NCBI RefSeq assembly: GCF_001425055.1
Contig: NZ_LMDK01000017.1
Coordinates: 1-64,000, forward strand
Origin: Pelomonas sp. Root1237
Lineage (GTDB): Bacteria > Pseudomonadota > Gammaproteobacteria > Burkholderiales > Burkholderiaceae_C
Reading direction: 5' to 3'
DNA: 64,000 bases
The notes beneath the pieces were generated by a model. That model saw nothing but the letters and a program-made list of their open reading frames with translations. It made no database searches and was not told the origin of the DNA. Below, piece by piece: positions 1 through 8,126 of this stretch; the stretch's first letter is position 1, and the number at the start of each line of letters is the position of its first letter. A program made the translations under genes and the position numbers.

Positions 1-100
1 CTCTTCTCCGTCCAGACCATGGGCTTCTTCCGGGGCTTCTAAACCCCGAAAGCGTTACCCATGTCCTGGCACACCCGTTACCTATGTCCCCGGTCTATAC
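1..100 (+). mobile_element. Probable right end of an insertion sequence (IS481-like?)
   Basis: An open frame enters from the left edge and stops with TAA at 40-42 (last residues GFFRGF), which would be the C-terminus of a transposase. Directly after it lie two copies of CGTTACCYATGTCC, at 53-66 and 76-89, about 23 bp apart in the same orientation. Short subterminal direct repeats of this kind are typical of transposase binding sites at IS ends, and this wording resembles termini I associate with IS481-type elements. The family is recalled, not verified. The rest of the element lies outside the window. Confidence 0.45.
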
Positions 101-117
101 AGTCGCTCAAAAAGAAG

Positions 118-260
118 GTCGCCCGCCGGGGCGACGTCCCGGCATGGGCCTCACCCGGAGGCCAAATGGCTAATCAGCAAGAGCCCGTTGGCTGACGTGA
201 CCTCGCGGCTCCGTCGCGTTGCGAGGCGGGATTTGTTGGGATTCACTGCGTTCACCCAAC
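118..260. repeat. Intergenic inverted repeats between IS end and first gene
   Basis: Two hairpins are visible. One is at 118-135, with arms GTCGCCC and GGGCGAC around a 4-nt loop. The other is at 235-260, with outer arms GTTGGG and CCCAAC around the inner sequence ATTCACTGCGTTCA. The second resembles a short dispersed palindrome common in proteobacterial intergenic DNA. It lies just downstream of the minus-strand gene at 276-725 and could end its transcript, but no T-tract follows. No gene was seen in 101-275. Confidence 0.4.
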
Positions 261-275
261 CTACCCACTGCGAGG

Positions 276-725
276 TCAGTCGTGCCATCCAAACTGCAAC
301 AGCCAACGACGGCTGCCACTACAGAAGATGAATCCTTGCCAGACTACCGCCCATCCCAACGCGATAGCCTCTCCTCCGACTTCGAACACATCGGCATTAC
401 CCACAACGTGGCTCAGATGCTCTAGAAAGCCAATAACGACGTTCCGCTGAACAAGGTCTCCTTGGGTCGACGGCGAATACGCCTGCACGAAGAACCACTG
501 AAAAACGGCCGCTTCGACCGCACCGCGCCAAGGCGCCGCAACCGGCAGCAGTTCGATCTTCTTTGCTAAGTCTGATCGGTCAGAACCAAAGATTTCCCGA
601 GCAATTGCCTCTTTCAGTTCCGCAGATTCCTCAAGGGCAGCGAGCGTGTATTGGCAAGCGTGATCACTGCCCTCGTTGAGGGCTGCGACTACCGCCAAAT
701 ACCCGTTGCATGTCTCAATAGTCAT
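276..725 (-). CDS. Hypothetical protein, 149 aa
   Basis: I do not recognise this protein. The frame is open for 149 codons and starts with ATG at 725 (MTIETCNGY). The N-terminal half is acidic and looks helical (residues about 20-60, rich in Ala, Glu and Leu). The C-terminal half is hydrophobic and aromatic and ends in a Trp-rich tail (WLLQFGWHD). No signal peptide or clear membrane helix is seen. It sits alone between the IS-like sequence and proA, a typical place for strain-specific accessory genes. The base composition is somewhat less GC-rich than proA next to it, which fits acquired DNA. Coding status is likely but not certain. Confidence 0.5.
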   Translation of the reverse strand: MTIETCNGYLAVVAALNEGSDHACQYTLAALEESAELKEAIAREIFGSDRSDLAKKIELLPVAAPWRGAVEAAVFQWFFVQAYSPSTQGDLVQRNVVIGFLEHLSHVVGNADVFEVGGEAIALGWAVVWQGFIFCSGSRRWLLQFGWHD

Positions 726-825
726 CGCGCTTTCCTGGAGAAACCGCTGCCTTCAACACCAGTGCTTGTTCGGGGGCGCGGGCCGACAACAGCTGGCAAA
801 CGCGGCGCCACTAAGAGTTCAGGCC

Positions 826-2085
826 TCAGCCCCTCACCTCACCCTGCCCCAACACCACCCACTTCATCGACGTCAGCCCCTCCAGCCCCACCGGCCCGCG
901 AGCGTGGAACTTGTCGGTGGAAATGCCGATCTCGGCACCCAGCCCATACTCAAAGCCATCCGCAAAGCGCGTGCTGGCATTGACCATCACGCTGGCCGAA
1001 TCCACCTCGCGCAGGAATCGCATCGCGTTGGGATGATTCGTCGTCAGGATCGCATCCGTGTGATGCGAGCCATAGCGATTGATGTGGGCAATGGCTTCGT
1101 CAAGTGAATCGACCACCTTGATGCTGATGATGGGGGCGAGGTATTCGGTGGACCAGTCTTCCTCCGTCGCCGGCACCGCACCAGGCACCAAAGCCAAAGT
1201 CCGCAGGCAGCCGCGCATCTCCACGCCCTTGGCCTTGAAGATGGCCGCGATGCGCGGCAGGAAGGCTGGCGCCTGGGCCGCATGCACCAGCAGCGACTCG
1301 GTCGCGTTGCAGGGGCTGTACTTCTGCGTCTTGGCGTTGTCGACGACCTTGAGGGCCTGCTCCAGGTCCACCTCGGCGTCGACATAGCTGTGGCAGTTGC
1401 CGTCCAGATGCTTGATGACGGGCACCTTGGCCTCGGCAGAGATTCGCTCGATCAGCCCCTTGCCGCCGCGCGGAATGATGACGTCCACCCATTGCGGCGA
1501 GCTGATCAACAGTCCCACGGCGGCGCGGTCCGTCGTGTTGACGAGCTGCACGGCCGCGCGCGGCAGCCCGGCTTCCTCCAGTGATGCGGCCACCAGCTCG
1601 GCCAGGGCCAGGTTGGAGTGAATCGCCTCCGACCCGCCGCGCAGGATGCAGGCGTTGCCGCTCTTGATGGCCAGCGAAGCGGCCTCGATGGTCACGTTGG
1701 GTCGGCTCTCGTAGATCATGCCGAACACGCCCAGCGGCACGCGCATGTGGCCGACGCTGATGCCGGTCGGGCGGCGCTTCACGCCGGTGATCTCGCCGAT
1801 GGGGTCGGGCATGGCGGCGATCTGCTCGCAGCCTTCGGCGACCGTCGCCAGCGTCTTGGCGTCGAGTTTCAGGCGGTCGCGCAACGGGCCGCTGAGCTCG
1901 GCGGCGCCAGCCAGGTCGCGGGCATTGGCGTCGGCGAGCGCCGGGCCGGCCTCGCGAAGGCGGCGGGCCAGGGCCAGCAGTGCGGCGTTCTTGGCGGCCG
2001 TCGGGGCGGCGGCCATTGCGGTGGCGGCGGCGCGGGCGGCGCGGCCGAGGTCGTCCATGTAGGCAGGCAGGCTCATGGCCGCCAT
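826..2085 (-). CDS. proA: Gamma-glutamyl phosphate reductase (glutamate-5-semialdehyde dehydrogenase)
   Basis: This enzyme catalyses the second step of proline synthesis: NADPH-dependent reduction of gamma-glutamyl phosphate to glutamate-5-semialdehyde in the cytosol. The 419-residue length matches the family. Recognisable ProA segments include [14 protein letters not shown], the nucleotide-site stretch LKSGNA-like [15 protein letters not shown], the IPRGGKGLI loop, the catalytic-cysteine region [13 protein letters not shown] and the C-terminal [14 protein letters not shown]. The frame is open further upstream, but the start was set at MAAMSLP (2085) because homology begins there. A second ATG three codons later (2076) is also possible. 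The preceding gene on the strand ends only 20 bp upstream, so co-transcription with it is likely. No proB lies in this window. Confidence 0.95.
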   Translation of the reverse strand: MAAMSLPAYMDDLGRAARAAATAMAAAPTAAKNAALLALARRLREAGPALADANARDLAGAAELSGPLRDRLKLDAKTLATVAEGCEQIAAMPDPIGEITGVKRRPTGISVGHMRVPLGVFGMIYESRPNVTIEAASLAIKSGNACILRGGSEAIHSNLALAELVAASLEEAGLPRAAVQLVNTTDRAAVGLLISSPQWVDVIIPRGGKGLIERISAEAKVPVIKHLDGNCHSYVDAEVDLEQALKVVDNAKTQKYSPCNATESLLVHAAQAPAFLPRIAAIFKAKGVEMRGCLRTLALVPGAVPATEEDWSTEYLAPIISIKVVDSLDEAIAHINRYGSHHTDAILTTNHPNAMRFLREVDSASVMVNASTRFADGFEYGLGAEIGISTDKFHARGPVGLEGLTSMKWVVLGQGEVRG

Positions 2086-2105
2086 TTTCGTCGACGACCC
2101 TCGAC

Positions 2106-3911
2106 CTACAGCTTCGTAAGGTCTGGGCCGCCCTCCGCGCCGAACCAAGCCTTGCTCAACGCCTGGCGAGCGCTGTTCTCGGCGGCCGTGTCGCCGCGCT
2201 TCCTGTAGACCTCGGCCAGGGCCGCCAGCGCCCAGCCGTTGTTGCGCACGCGGGCCAGCGATTCCCGCAGGGCTTTCTCGGCCTCGTCCAGCCGGCCCTG
2301 GCGCAGGCGCACGGCGCCCAGGGACTGGCGCACCGGGTAGTACCAATAGGCCGGCTCGGTGTAGGCCAGGCCCTCCTCGATGGCGACGGCCTGCTCCAGT
2401 GCGGCGGCCGCGCCCGCCAGGTCGCCCTGGGCGTCGGCCAGGCGGGCCGTGGCGACGAGGCGGGCCGTCTGCGCGATGGCTTGAGCCGGAATGCCCCAGG
2501 CGTCGAAGGGTTTGAAGTCGGCGCCCTTCTCCAATGCCGTGATGGCGTCGATTTCAAGCCGGGCCGCGGCCGCATCGTGGCGGGCCGCCTGGGCCAGCGC
2601 GCGGGCGTAGTGGTACATGACGCGCACCAGCACCAGGTCGTCGGGCGGTGCGGCCAGCTTCAGGATGACGTCGGGCGGGCTGAACTGGGCGTGCGTCGTG
2701 TAAGGCGCGGCCTTGACGGGCTGCATGATGGGGAAGGCCTTGACGACGTCGACGGGCATGGACGCGTCGAGCTTGGCCGCCGCGTCGATGGCTGTCTTGG
2801 CCGCACCACCCATCTGGGCCGACACCATCAGGAAATGGATGTTGTGCGGGTAGTAGGCCGAGCGGTAGAGCGGGTCGGACGGCGAGCTCTTGAAATAGGC
2901 CTCGTCGACGGCGATGGCCTGGCGGTTGGCATCCAGTGACTCGCGGTACAGGCCGACGCGGTAGTAGATGTGGGCCGGCATGTGCACGATGTGGCCGGCA
3001 CCGGGCATCTGCGCGACCAGGCGGCGCGCGGGCTCCAGCGCGCGCTCGGGCCGCGTCGAGGCCTCGACGGCATGGATGTAGAGGTGGATGGCGGCGGCAT
3101 GGTTGGGGCGGCGCTTGAGCACGGTCTCCAGCGCCGCCACGATGTCGGCGGTGCGACCCTTGGGCTTTGCGCCGGCGGCCTCCCAGTAGTCCCAGGGCTG
3201 GGTGTCCATGGCGGCCTCGGCGTAGAGCACCTGCATCAGGTCCTCGCCGGGGAACTGGGCGACGACGCGCTTCATCGCGTCGGCATAGGCGGCGTCCAGC
3301 GCGCTGCGATCGGCCGGCGGCTCGGCCGCATAGCGCTTTTGCAGGGCTTCGACGAGGACGCGTTCGCGCGGCGGCAGCTTGTCCTTCAGCGCGACGGCGC
3401 GGGCGAGCGCAGCCCAGGCGGGCGCATTGGCCTCGGCCTGCATGGGCACGTTGATGTTGGGGCCCAGCACCAGCGCCTCGCCCCAGAAGCACAGGGCGCA
3501 GCCGGGGTCGAGCTTCTGCGCGGCCTGGAAGGCACGCTGCGCCTCGGCATGGTTGAAGGCAAAGGCCAGGCGCAGGCCCTGGTCGAAATAGGCCTGCACC
3601 TTGGGCGACGCATGCTCGAGCTTGAAGCTCATGCGCCCCAGATCCTTGTAGAGCGGCACGTCGCCCGGCGCAGCCTTCATGGGCGCGGGCTGGAAGGGCG
3701 CGGTCTCCGTCCTGGGCGTTGTGGTGGCTGAGGCCAGCAGGGCCTGCAGCAGCACGGGCCGACCGGCCACTGACGGGGCGCAGACGCCGCCGGGGCTGCT
3801 CAGCAGCGGGTCAAAGGCGGCGGCCGTATCGGCGCTGCCGGTCAGGGCAACGAGGCCCAGCGCGGCAAGGGCCTGCAGCAGGCGGGTGGCGGGGTGATGG
3901 CGTGACGGCAT
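2106..3911 (-). CDS. Secreted tetratricopeptide-repeat protein
   Basis: This is a 601-residue exported protein built mostly of TPR-like helical repeats. The start at 3911 ([12 protein letters not shown]) was chosen because GGAGG lies five bases before it. A hydrophobic segment (about residues 10-30) follows, ending near ADTAAAF, so it is probably exported to the periplasm. Conserved stretches include [21 protein letters not shown] and [17 protein letters not shown] (two cysteines, CALC), IHLYIHAVE and [11 protein letters not shown], which are characteristic of a bacterial TPR family annotated only as 'tetratricopeptide repeat protein'. The C-terminal half has further TPR units ([18 protein letters not shown]). 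It probably acts as a protein-binding scaffold, with unknown partners. It precedes proA with a 20-bp gap. Confidence 0.8.
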   Translation of the reverse strand: MPSRHHPATRLLQALAALGLVALTGSADTAAAFDPLLSSPGGVCAPSVAGRPVLLQALLASATTTPRTETAPFQPAPMKAAPGDVPLYKDLGRMSFKLEHASPKVQAYFDQGLRLAFAFNHAEAQRAFQAAQKLDPGCALCFWGEALVLGPNINVPMQAEANAPAWAALARAVALKDKLPPRERVLVEALQKRYAAEPPADRSALDAAYADAMKRVVAQFPGEDLMQVLYAEAAMDTQPWDYWEAAGAKPKGRTADIVAALETVLKRRPNHAAAIHLYIHAVEASTRPERALEPARRLVAQMPGAGHIVHMPAHIYYRVGLYRESLDANRQAIAVDEAYFKSSPSDPLYRSAYYPHNIHFLMVSAQMGGAAKTAIDAAAKLDASMPVDVVKAFPIMQPVKAAPYTTHAQFSPPDVILKLAAPPDDLVLVRVMYHYARALAQAARHDAAAARLEIDAITALEKGADFKPFDAWGIPAQAIAQTARLVATARLADAQGDLAGAAAALEQAVAIEEGLAYTEPAYWYYPVRQSLGAVRLRQGRLDEAEKALRESLARVRNNGWALAALAEVYRKRGDTAAENSARQALSKAWFGAEGGPDLTKL

Positions 3912-3985
3912 GCGACCTCCAGGCCCGGCAGGGGCCAGGAGGGGCATGCTCGCACCAGCGCCGCGCGGCCGCAATCAGGGCCGGG

Positions 3986-6823
3986 TCAGGGCAGTGGTTT
4001 GCCCTCGGCGTCGCGAACCTCGGGCTTGCGGCCAATCGCTTCCAGCTGCGGCACGATCTTGGCCTTGTCGCCCACCGCCACGACGATGAGCTGGGCTGGG
4101 TCGAGGTGCTGCTGGGCGGCCTTCAGCGCGGTGGCAGCGGTGACGGCACCGACCTTCTTCGGCAGCTCGGTGATCGCGTCCAGCGGCCGGCCCGCGGACC
4201 AATTGCCCGAGTAGCCGGCCACGACCGCGAGGTTGGTGTCGAACAGGCCGGGCAGCGACAGCAGCTGGGCGTTGCGCACGCGGCCCAGCTCGGCCGCGCC
4301 CATGGGCTTGGCGCGCATGCCCTCGATCTCCTTCCACATGTCGACCAGGGCCGGGCCGGTCACGTCGGTGCGCACGCTGCCGCGGATGCCGAACTGGCCG
4401 CGCTCGCGGCCCATGGTGTAGCCGGAATGGATGCCATAGGTGTAGCCCTTGACCTCGCGCAGCTGGTTGTTGATGCGCGACGTGAAGAGGCCACCCAGGG
4501 CCGCATTCATGACATTGATGGCGGCTGCATCGGGCGCGGCGGCGAAGGGGCCGGGCGAGACGACGGCCAGTGCGGTCTGCGGCGCGCCGGGCTTGTCGAC
4601 GACGACGGTGCGCGCGGCGATGGGCCTGGACGCGGGCAGCGGCGCGGCGGCTGCAGCGGCGCCCTCGCCCTTCCAGGCGCCGAACAGCGGTTCGATCAGT
4701 GCCCGCAGCTCGGTCTCGGTCAGGTCACCGGCAACCACCAGGGCCGCGCGCTCGGGGCGGTAATGGGCCTGCCAGAAGGCACGCAGCGCAGCGCCATCCA
4801 CGGCCTTGATGCTGGCCTCGGTGCCCAGCGCATTGGTGCTGAGCGGGTGGCCCTCGCCATAGGTCACGCGGTTGCCGACTGCATTGGCCAGCAGCGGTGC
4901 CTGCTCGCGCATCTGGGCCAGGGCGGCCAGGCGCTGCGCCTTCTGGCGCTCGATCTCGGGCGCCGCAAAGGCGGGGTTCAGGGCCAGGTCGGCCAGCAGC
5001 CCCAGGCCTTCCTTGGCACTGGCCTTGAGGCCGGAGAAGTCGATGCGCGCCTCCTCGCTGCCGGCCTGGGCGTTCAGCGTGGCGCCCAGGACCGCGGCAG
5101 CTTCGGCAATCTGCTGGGCGCTGCGCGTCTTGGTGCCCTCGGGCAGCATGGCGGCGGTGAAGCCGGCCAGGCCAGGCTTGTCCGCCGGGTTGGCGCCCTG
5201 GCCGGCACGCACCACCAGGGCGGCGCTCACCAGCGGCAGGCCGGGCTTGGGCGAGTAGATGACGGTCAGGCCGTTGGCCAGCGTGAAGCTCTGCGCGGCC
5301 GGCAGCGTCAGCGCCTTGGCCTTGGCGGCACCCGGCGGCTTGGCGCGCCAAGCCTCTGCCGCGTTCAGCGACTCGCGCTCACCCTTGGCGGCCTTGGTGG
5401 GCGCCGGCGGCGTGGCCACCTCGGGCGGCAGCACCTGCTCGCCAGGCTTCGCTTGCACGACGACGCGGTGGTCCTTCTTGAGCCATTGCGTGACGGTGGC
5501 ACTGACGTTGGCCTGGCCCAGTTGCCCATAGCGCGCCAGGTCCTTGCCGACAAAGCCGGGGTCGCCGGCCATCTGGTTGTAGTGGTTGATGAGGTCGGCC
5601 AGCGACGTCACCTTTTCCATGCGCTGCAGCAGCTGGGTCTGGATGGTGGCGCGGGCCTGGCCCAGTTCGGCCTCCGTGGGCGGCGTGGTGGCCAGTTTGG
5701 CGATCTCCGCGTCGACCAGCTTCTCGATCTCGTCCAGCGACGCGCCAGGGCGGGCGACGATCTCGATGTTGAAGATCGAGCTCAGCGACTGCGAGTCCTG
5801 CCCCACCTGCACGCTCTGGGCGAGCTGCTTGTCGCGCACCAGCAGGCCGTACAGGCGGCTGGCCTTGCCACCACCCAGCACATGAGCAGCGACGTCCAGC
5901 TCGGCGTCACCGGCGGCGAACATGGGCGGCGTGTGCCAGGCGAGGTTCAGGCGCGACAGCTCGATGCGGTCGGTCACGACGAGGCGGCGCTCCTTCGTGA
6001 TCTCGGGCATGGCGACCTTGACCTCGGGCACCTTGGCGCCGGCCTTCAGCGAGCCGAAATACTTCTGCACCAGGGCCTTGGCCTGCTTGGGGTCGAAGTC
6101 GCCGGCCAGCACCAGGGTGGCGTTGTTGGGCCGGTAGTAGGTGCGGGCAAAGTCCTTGACGTCCTTGAGCTGGATGCCCTGGATGTCGGCATGCGAGCCG
6201 ATGACGGCGGCGCGGTAGGGGTGGCCTTCGGGGTAGAGGGCCTGGTACATCGCCTCCTCGACGATGCCGTAGGGCCGGTTCTCGAAGCTCTGGCGGCGCT
6301 CGTTGCGCACCACGTCCTGCTGGTTGGCCAGGGACACCGAATCGACCTCGTCGATCATGTAGCCCAGCATGTCGGCCTTCAGCCACAGGCCGAGTTCGAG
6401 CTGGTTGGACGGCAGCGTGAAGAAGTAGTTGGTGCGGTCGAAGTTGGTCGAGCCATTGCTGTCGGTGCCGCCGGCGGCGTCGACGAATTTGTCGAATTCG
6501 CCGCGCGGGATGTGCTTGCTGCCGGCGAACATCAGGTGCTCGAATAGGTGGGCAAAGCCGGTCTGGCCTTTGGCCTCGTTGCGCGGGCCGGCATGCACCC
6601 ACAGGTTGAAGGCCACCAGCGGCAGGCGGTGGTCCTCGACGAGGATGACCTCGAAGCCATTGGCCAGGGTGAGCTTCTCCTGGCGCACGGCGAGCTGGCC
6701 GGCCTCGGTGTTGACCGCACCCTTCATCGCGGATTCAGGGGCGGCGCCCGCGGGCAGGGCGGCCGAGAGGGCGCCGGCCAGGGCCAGCAGCGCGACGAGA
6801 CGGCGGGGGGCGGGAGCTTTCAT
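3986..6823 (-). CDS. Periplasmic M16-family zinc peptidase, two fused domains
   Basis: A 945-residue member of the pitrilysin/insulinase family. An N-terminal signal peptide (about residues 1-27, ending PAGAAPE) indicates export. The first M16 module carries the inverted zinc motif HLFEH (H92, E95, H96) and the downstream glutamate of NERR (E175). The second module (from about residue 515) keeps the fold (TLANGLTVIYSPKPGLPLVSAA) but has LPEGT where the zinc site would be, so it is catalytically inactive and should form the other half of the clamshell. Many bacteria encode these halves as two genes; here one polypeptide carries both. The family degrades peptides or processes small proteins. 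It resembles PqqL-type peptidases, though there is no PQQ gene context here. Confidence 0.9.
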   Translation of the reverse strand: MKAPAPRRLVALLALAGALSAALPAGAAPESAMKGAVNTEAGQLAVRQEKLTLANGFEVILVEDHRLPLVAFNLWVHAGPRNEAKGQTGFAHLFEHLMFAGSKHIPRGEFDKFVDAAGGTDSNGSTNFDRTNYFFTLPSNQLELGLWLKADMLGYMIDEVDSVSLANQQDVVRNERRQSFENRPYGIVEEAMYQALYPEGHPYRAAVIGSHADIQGIQLKDVKDFARTYYRPNNATLVLAGDFDPKQAKALVQKYFGSLKAGAKVPEVKVAMPEITKERRLVVTDRIELSRLNLAWHTPPMFAAGDAELDVAAHVLGGGKASRLYGLLVRDKQLAQSVQVGQDSQSLSSIFNIEIVARPGASLDEIEKLVDAEIAKLATTPPTEAELGQARATIQTQLLQRMEKVTSLADLINHYNQMAGDPGFVGKDLARYGQLGQANVSATVTQWLKKDHRVVVQAKPGEQVLPPEVATPPAPTKAAKGERESLNAAEAWRAKPPGAAKAKALTLPAAQSFTLANGLTVIYSPKPGLPLVSAALVVRAGQGANPADKPGLAGFTAAMLPEGTKTRSAQQIAEAAAVLGATLNAQAGSEEARIDFSGLKASAKEGLGLLADLALNPAFAAPEIERQKAQRLAALAQMREQAPLLANAVGNRVTYGEGHPLSTNALGTEASIKAVDGAALRAFWQAHYRPERAALVVAGDLTETELRALIEPLFGAWKGEGAAAAAAPLPASRPIAARTVVVDKPGAPQTALAVVSPGPFAAAPDAAAINVMNAALGGLFTSRINNQLREVKGYTYGIHSGYTMGRERGQFGIRGSVRTDVTGPALVDMWKEIEGMRAKPMGAAELGRVRNAQLLSLPGLFDTNLAVVAGYSGNWSAGRPLDAITELPKKVGAVTAATALKAAQQHLDPAQLIVVAVGDKAKIVPQLEAIGRKPEVRDAEGKPLP

Positions 6824-6903
6824 TCGTATCGGTCCTCGAAGGGCAATGCGGGATTGGGCGACGTGTTCAACGCGGTGCGGAAGTGCCGGGAGTCACCATG
6901 AGC

Positions 6904-7887
6904 CTACCAAGGCGACAGCCAGGCGAGCAGTGCCAGCCAAAGTGGCGCCGTGGCGACGTAAAGGATGGTGGAAACGACGGTGGCGGCCGTGACCTCGGCC
7001 TCCAGCGCCCGGTAGCGCTGCGCGAAGATCAGCGCGTTGGAGCCGGTCGGCAGCGCCGCAATCATGACGATGACGGCCAGCGGCATGCCGTTCAGCCCCA
7101 GGCCCCAATGCGCGACGCCCAGCACCACGGCCGGCATCAGCAGCAGCTTGGCCAGCACCAGCCCGGCCAGGCCGCGCCAGGTGCGTGGCCAGCCGTAATA
7201 GGCCAGCGACATGCCGATCAGCGTCAGGCACAGCGGCACGACGGCCGTGCCCAGGCTTTGCAGCGCCTCATCGGCCACGGCGGGCAGGGTGAGGCCGGTC
7301 GCGTTCCAGGCCAGGCCGGCCAGCACCGGCAGCACGACGGGATGGATGACGGTGTTGCGCACGGTCTGCAGCAGCGTGCCGGCCAGGTTCCCGCTGCTGC
7401 GCTCGCGCGCCAGGTCGAGCTCGACGATGGCGGTCAGCAGCGTGAGTATCGACAGCGCATGCAGGCTCACCACGGCGATGTGGATGGCCAGGCCCTTCTC
7501 GCCGAACACGCCGGCCGCGACCGGCAGGCCCACCTGCAGCGTGTTGCCAAAGCCTGCGGTGATGGCCCTGACACTGGGCGCGACGACGTTCTCACCCGGC
7601 TTGCGCAGGCCGCGGTACAGCACGTAGAGCAGCGCGATCAGCACCAGCACCGGCACGAAGAAGGCGAACAGGAAGGCCCAGGGCAGCGCCGCCGTATCCA
7701 GCCGCGCCGTGGTACGGAACAGCAGGGCCGGCACGAAGATGTAGAAGGCCGCATTGGCCAGCACGCGGGCCGGGTCGCTGTCACTGCCCGCCTCGCCACC
7801 GCCCAGCCAGCGCATGCGGCCGACGGCCCAGCCGATGGCCACCGCAACCAATATCGCCAGCAGCTTCGCCGCAATTGCCCAGGTCAT
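6904..7887 (-). CDS. AEC-family (auxin efflux carrier-like) transporter
   Basis: A 327-residue integral membrane protein with about ten hydrophobic segments arranged as two halves. Family hallmarks are the N-terminal LLAILVAVAIGWAVGR helix, FYIFVPALLF, GFGNTLQVGLPVAAG in the middle (inverted-repeat crossover helix) and AALPTGSNALIFAQRY near the end (second crossover). In bacteria these carriers are linked to export or uptake of small carboxylates such as malonate or malate. The substrate cannot be told from sequence. It lies 80 bp downstream in genome order from the M16 gene start, on the same strand, and follows the hairpin-rich spacer 7888-8126. Confidence 0.85.
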   Translation of the reverse strand: MTWAIAAKLLAILVAVAIGWAVGRMRWLGGGEAGSDSDPARVLANAAFYIFVPALLFRTTARLDTAALPWAFLFAFFVPVLVLIALLYVLYRGLRKPGENVVAPSVRAITAGFGNTLQVGLPVAAGVFGEKGLAIHIAVVSLHALSILTLLTAIVELDLARERSSGNLAGTLLQTVRNTVIHPVVLPVLAGLAWNATGLTLPAVADEALQSLGTAVVPLCLTLIGMSLAYYGWPRTWRGLAGLVLAKLLLMPAVVLGVAHWGLGLNGMPLAVIVMIAALPTGSNALIFAQRYRALEAEVTAATVVSTILYVATAPLWLALLAWLSPW

Positions 7888-7935
7888 TCAGGCCCCTCGC
7901 CTGGTCTCGCCGCGCTGAACGCCGGCGCGCCCAAT

Positions 7936-8009
7936 CGGTCTTGCAGACCGCGCTGCGGCAAATGCCGCAGCTCTTCGGCAGGCACATCGCGTCCACTGGA
8001 CGCAATGTG
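7936..8009. repeat. Tandem hairpins in the spacer upstream of the AEC gene
   Basis: Three separate inverted repeats follow each other. The first, 7936-7950, is CGGTC-ttgca-GACCG. The second, 7952-7971, is GCTGCGGC-aaat-GCCGCAGC (8 perfect pairs). The third, 7983-8009, has CACAT and GCGTCC on the left pairing with GGACGC and ATGTG on the right around ACT, with one mismatch. They run straight into the structured repeat at 8022-8109, so roughly 175 bp of this 239-bp spacer is foldable. The cluster could act as a terminator for the kinase gene upstream on the minus strand, as a leader for the AEC gene, or as a REP-like cluster. Confidence 0.6.
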
Positions 8010-8021
8010 TCCGGCCAAAGC

Positions 8022-8109
8022 CCCCGAGGGGACGGTGATGCTTGCCGGATCGACCGGCAAGCACATCGCCAAGGCGGGCCGGCTCGGGAGCGGCCCAGCG
8101 CTCGGCCCG
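8022..8109 (+). repeat. Structured dispersed repeat, copy A
   Basis: This 88-bp element recurs on the other strand at 12690-12784. In order it holds the palindrome CCCCGAGGGG, then an outer stem GGTGAT/ATCGCC enclosing an inner stem TGCTTGCCGG/CCGGCAAGCA with loop ATCGA, then the hairpin arms GGGCCG/CGGCCC, and ends in GCGCTCGGCCCG. The flanking parts are nearly identical in both copies, while the inner stem differs in sequence but stays paired. No coding frame is credible here. It may be a REP-like mobile palindromic element or part of an untranslated RNA. Confidence 0.7.
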
Positions 8110-8126
8110 AAATGCGTCAAAGAAGC

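Noticed and set aside
7888-8126. Small protein-coding genes in the hairpin-rich spacer
   Set aside because: Frames of 60-80 codons exist but consist of palindromic sequence, lack ribosome sites and are not conserved between repeat copies.
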